The notes beneath the pieces were generated by a model. The model was not told the DNA's origin and searched no databases. It was given only the letters and a program-made list of their open reading frames with translations. DNA of 64,000 bases from Methylobacter marinus A45 (GTDB taxonomy: Bacteria > Pseudomonadota > Gammaproteobacteria > Methylococcales > Methylomonadaceae), in assembly GCF_000383855.1 (NCBI RefSeq), contig NZ_KB912877.1, positions 1,813,285 to 1,877,284 of the forward strand, read 5' to 3'. Position numbers and translations under genes: made by a program. Positions 62,644 through 64,000 of this stretch are shown piece by piece; the first letter of the stretch is position 1, and each line of letters opens with the position of its first letter.

Positions 62644-63080
62644 CGTAGGTCGGGTTAGCGCAGCGTAACCCGACACTTTCGCGCCCCAATGCGCCGACTT
62701 GACTTCGACCTGTCGGGTTACGCCAAGGGCTAACCCGACCTACGGTTTTTTGGCCTTAAAACTCATATGCCCCTGCTCGTAGGTCGGGTTTACCCTAAAG
62801 GGCATAAAAGCGCAGCGTAACCCGACGCTTTCGCGCCCCAATGCGCCCACTTGACTTCGACCTGTCGGGTTACGCCAAGGGCTAACCCGACCTACGGTTT
62901 TTTGGCCTTAAAACTCATATGCCCCTGCTCGTAGGTCGGGTTTACCCTAAAGGGCATAAAAGCGCAGCGTAACCCGACACTTTCGCGCCCCAATGCGCCG
63001 ACTTGGCTTCGACCTGTCGGGTTACGCCAAGGGCTAACCCGACCTACGGTTTTTTGGGCTTAAAACTCATATACCCCTGC
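62644..63080. repeat. Three tandem GTAGGTCGGGTT REP units
   Basis: Units start at 62644, 62778 and 62930. The second and third are 152 bp apart and nearly identical. The first is 18 bp shorter and lacks TTTACCCTAAAGGGCATAAA. Each unit carries inverted GGTCGGGTTA and TAACCCGACC pairs of the type that flank the RAYT gene at 37106-37642, and ends in a CGGTTTTTTGG stretch. Confidence 0.85.
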
Positions 63081-63087
63081 TCGATCG

Positions 63088-63246
63088 GGTGGAGGTAACG
63101 GGATTGCGCCCGTTACCTCTGCCACACCACCGCACGTGCGGTTTTCCGCATCCAGCGGTTGGAATCAACGGCTAAGCCGCTCAAGGTTTTGCTTCTTGTC
63201 GATACATCTTACGTTGTAAACGCCCTGTTACTGCACTCGCCACATC
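63088..63246 (-). ncRNA. Group II intron 3' remnant
   Basis: Read on the minus strand, it matches the 3' half of the intron at 36593-36907 with small changes. The domain V-like stem has compensating changes: TGGATGCGG-AAAA-CCGCACGTGCG in place of CGGATGCGG-AAAA-CCGTATGTCCG. The 5' half is absent. Confidence 0.7.
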
Positions 63247-63856
63247 CGGCTTCGCCTACTTCTTGGAATCCACCAAAGGCCGTAGGTAATACACCAACAA
63301 ACGGAGTCTTGAAATCGTCATGTTCCGCTATATTGCTGACTTGTTTGAAATGGCAGTTTGCTGCGCGAAACCGCCCTACACTACTGGTCATGTTGGCCAT
63401 GAATAAAGAAAAGCGACGGCGCCAGGTTGGTCGGCGGTGCTTGATTCGCGGTGAATTCCAGGTTGAAAACAAGCAAGGATTGCCGCCGGCAGGCCGGATT
63501 TAGATGTTTTGATCATGTGAAACAACCTATTAAACAATGTTATTTAACATAGTTAACTAACGTTTCGATTTTTCCCTGCTCCGGCGTTGATTGCCTGAAT
63601 GAGACATTGGCAAGAGCCACGCATAAAAACCCTATAAAAATCAATCAATTAATACAAGCATGGCAAACAGGCAAAAGGTTTACGCTTGTCCGCTTAAATA
63701 TTGGCACGCTATTTGAGTATTTTTAACCGGCTTATTTACCCGAATTAAGTTCAATTAGCTGTCATTTCCGGATGCTACAATCCACTAATATACTAACGGA
63801 TCGGCCAAGCCGGTTTTTCCCGGGTTTACCCCTTTCTTCAGCTATAAAATTCAACT
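63247..63856. other. Intergenic region with a possible interrupted gene
   Basis: A minus-strand stretch ending at the intron remnant reads MANMTSSVGRFRAANCHFKQ, then KTPFVGVLPTAFGGFQE, which looks like real protein but has no recognisable family. The rest is AT-rich and probably the promoter region of the gene at 63857. Confidence 0.4.
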
Positions 63857-64000
63857 ATGAAATTAACAAAATCTATTTCGTCGCATTTGATAGCTATTCC
63901 TTTTGTTTTACATGCGCCATCTTTAATGGCCGAAGAGAACGAAGAAGAGACCGTCGAGCTTGAACGCATGGAAATCCGGGGGGAAATCATTCGCCCCAAC
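63857..64000 (+). CDS. Exported protein, N-terminal part, cut by window edge
   Basis: This frame is open for 48 codons to the right edge. It starts with a signal peptide (MKLTKSISSHLIAIPFVLHA, probable cleavage after SLMA near residue 25), then a short acidic stretch and VELERMEIRGEIIRPN. The last part resembles the start of a TonB-dependent-receptor plug or a TonB-like partner, but too little is visible to say. Confidence 0.6.
   Translation, partial: MKLTKSISSHLIAIPFVLHAPSLMAEENEEETVELERMEIRGEIIRPN

Noticed and set aside
63159-63503. 114-codon plus-strand frame and its match at 36619-36837
   Set aside because: The shared N-terminal sequence arises because both lie antisense or internal to the repeated group II intron remnant.

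Overview
The window looks like chromosomal DNA of a gammaproteobacterium, most likely a Methylococcales methanotroph. This is an inference from gene content: a complete NAD-linked formate dehydrogenase operon (fdsGBA-fdhD-fdsD), a reductase very like the soluble methane monooxygenase reductase MmoC, DUF3240-linked metal RND efflux, and typical gammaproteobacterial housekeeping genes. No rRNA, complete tRNA or CRISPR array was seen.

Layout. 1-6.1 kb: a gene end cut by the window edge, a dense hairpin-repeat field, a MarR regulator with two operator-like palindromes, then an NsrR-controlled nitric-oxide block (truncated haemoglobin, ferredoxin-type reductase, MOSC protein). 6.2-12.3 kb: a tripartite drug-efflux operon (MFS, outer-membrane lipoprotein, HlyD adaptor, small membrane protein) divergent from a LysR gene. 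12.5-15.6 kb: an AT-rich membrane-protein/small-protein pair, two GNAT acetyltransferases and an exported alpha/beta hydrolase. 16-20.5 kb: hcp with an MmoC-like reductase, divergent from norR, with a sigma-54 promoter and NorR boxes. 20.7-28.8 kb: DUF2058 protein, a formate-dehydrogenase-linked regulator and the fds operon. 29-36 kb: a cluster of integron attC sites and cassette genes without an integron integrase, interrupted by a decayed IS91-type element. 36.6-37.7 kb: a group II intron remnant and a REP-associated transposase between its REP sequences. 37.8-45.7 kb: Tim44-like protein, CzcCBA/CusCBA-type efflux operon, RNA-binding protein. 46.3-48.2 kb: one isolated attC cassette, then a dihaem peroxidase. 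48.6-53.2 kb: an island with a broken sensor kinase and dhaKL, flanked by direct copies of the gmk 3' end. 53.2-57 kb: gmk, yicC, a protein kinase, rph and rdgB. 58-62.6 kb: APH-type kinase, EamA transporter and the three AmmeMemoRadiSam genes. 62.6-64 kb: tandem REP units, a second intron remnant and the start of an exported protein.

How the genes work together. Two separate nitric-oxide/nitrosative-stress modules (NsrR and NorR) carry their own DNA sites, so the organism probably meets NO or hydroxylamine, as expected for a methanotroph that co-oxidises ammonia. Formate oxidation gives NADH at the end of the C1 pathway.

The most unusual signal is a family of very small palindromic elements. 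Several are packed, partly nested, at 0.63-1.15 kb, and two related insertions of 52 and 22 nt break the transposase and integrase genes of the IS91-type unit. Their loops are constant while their stems covary.
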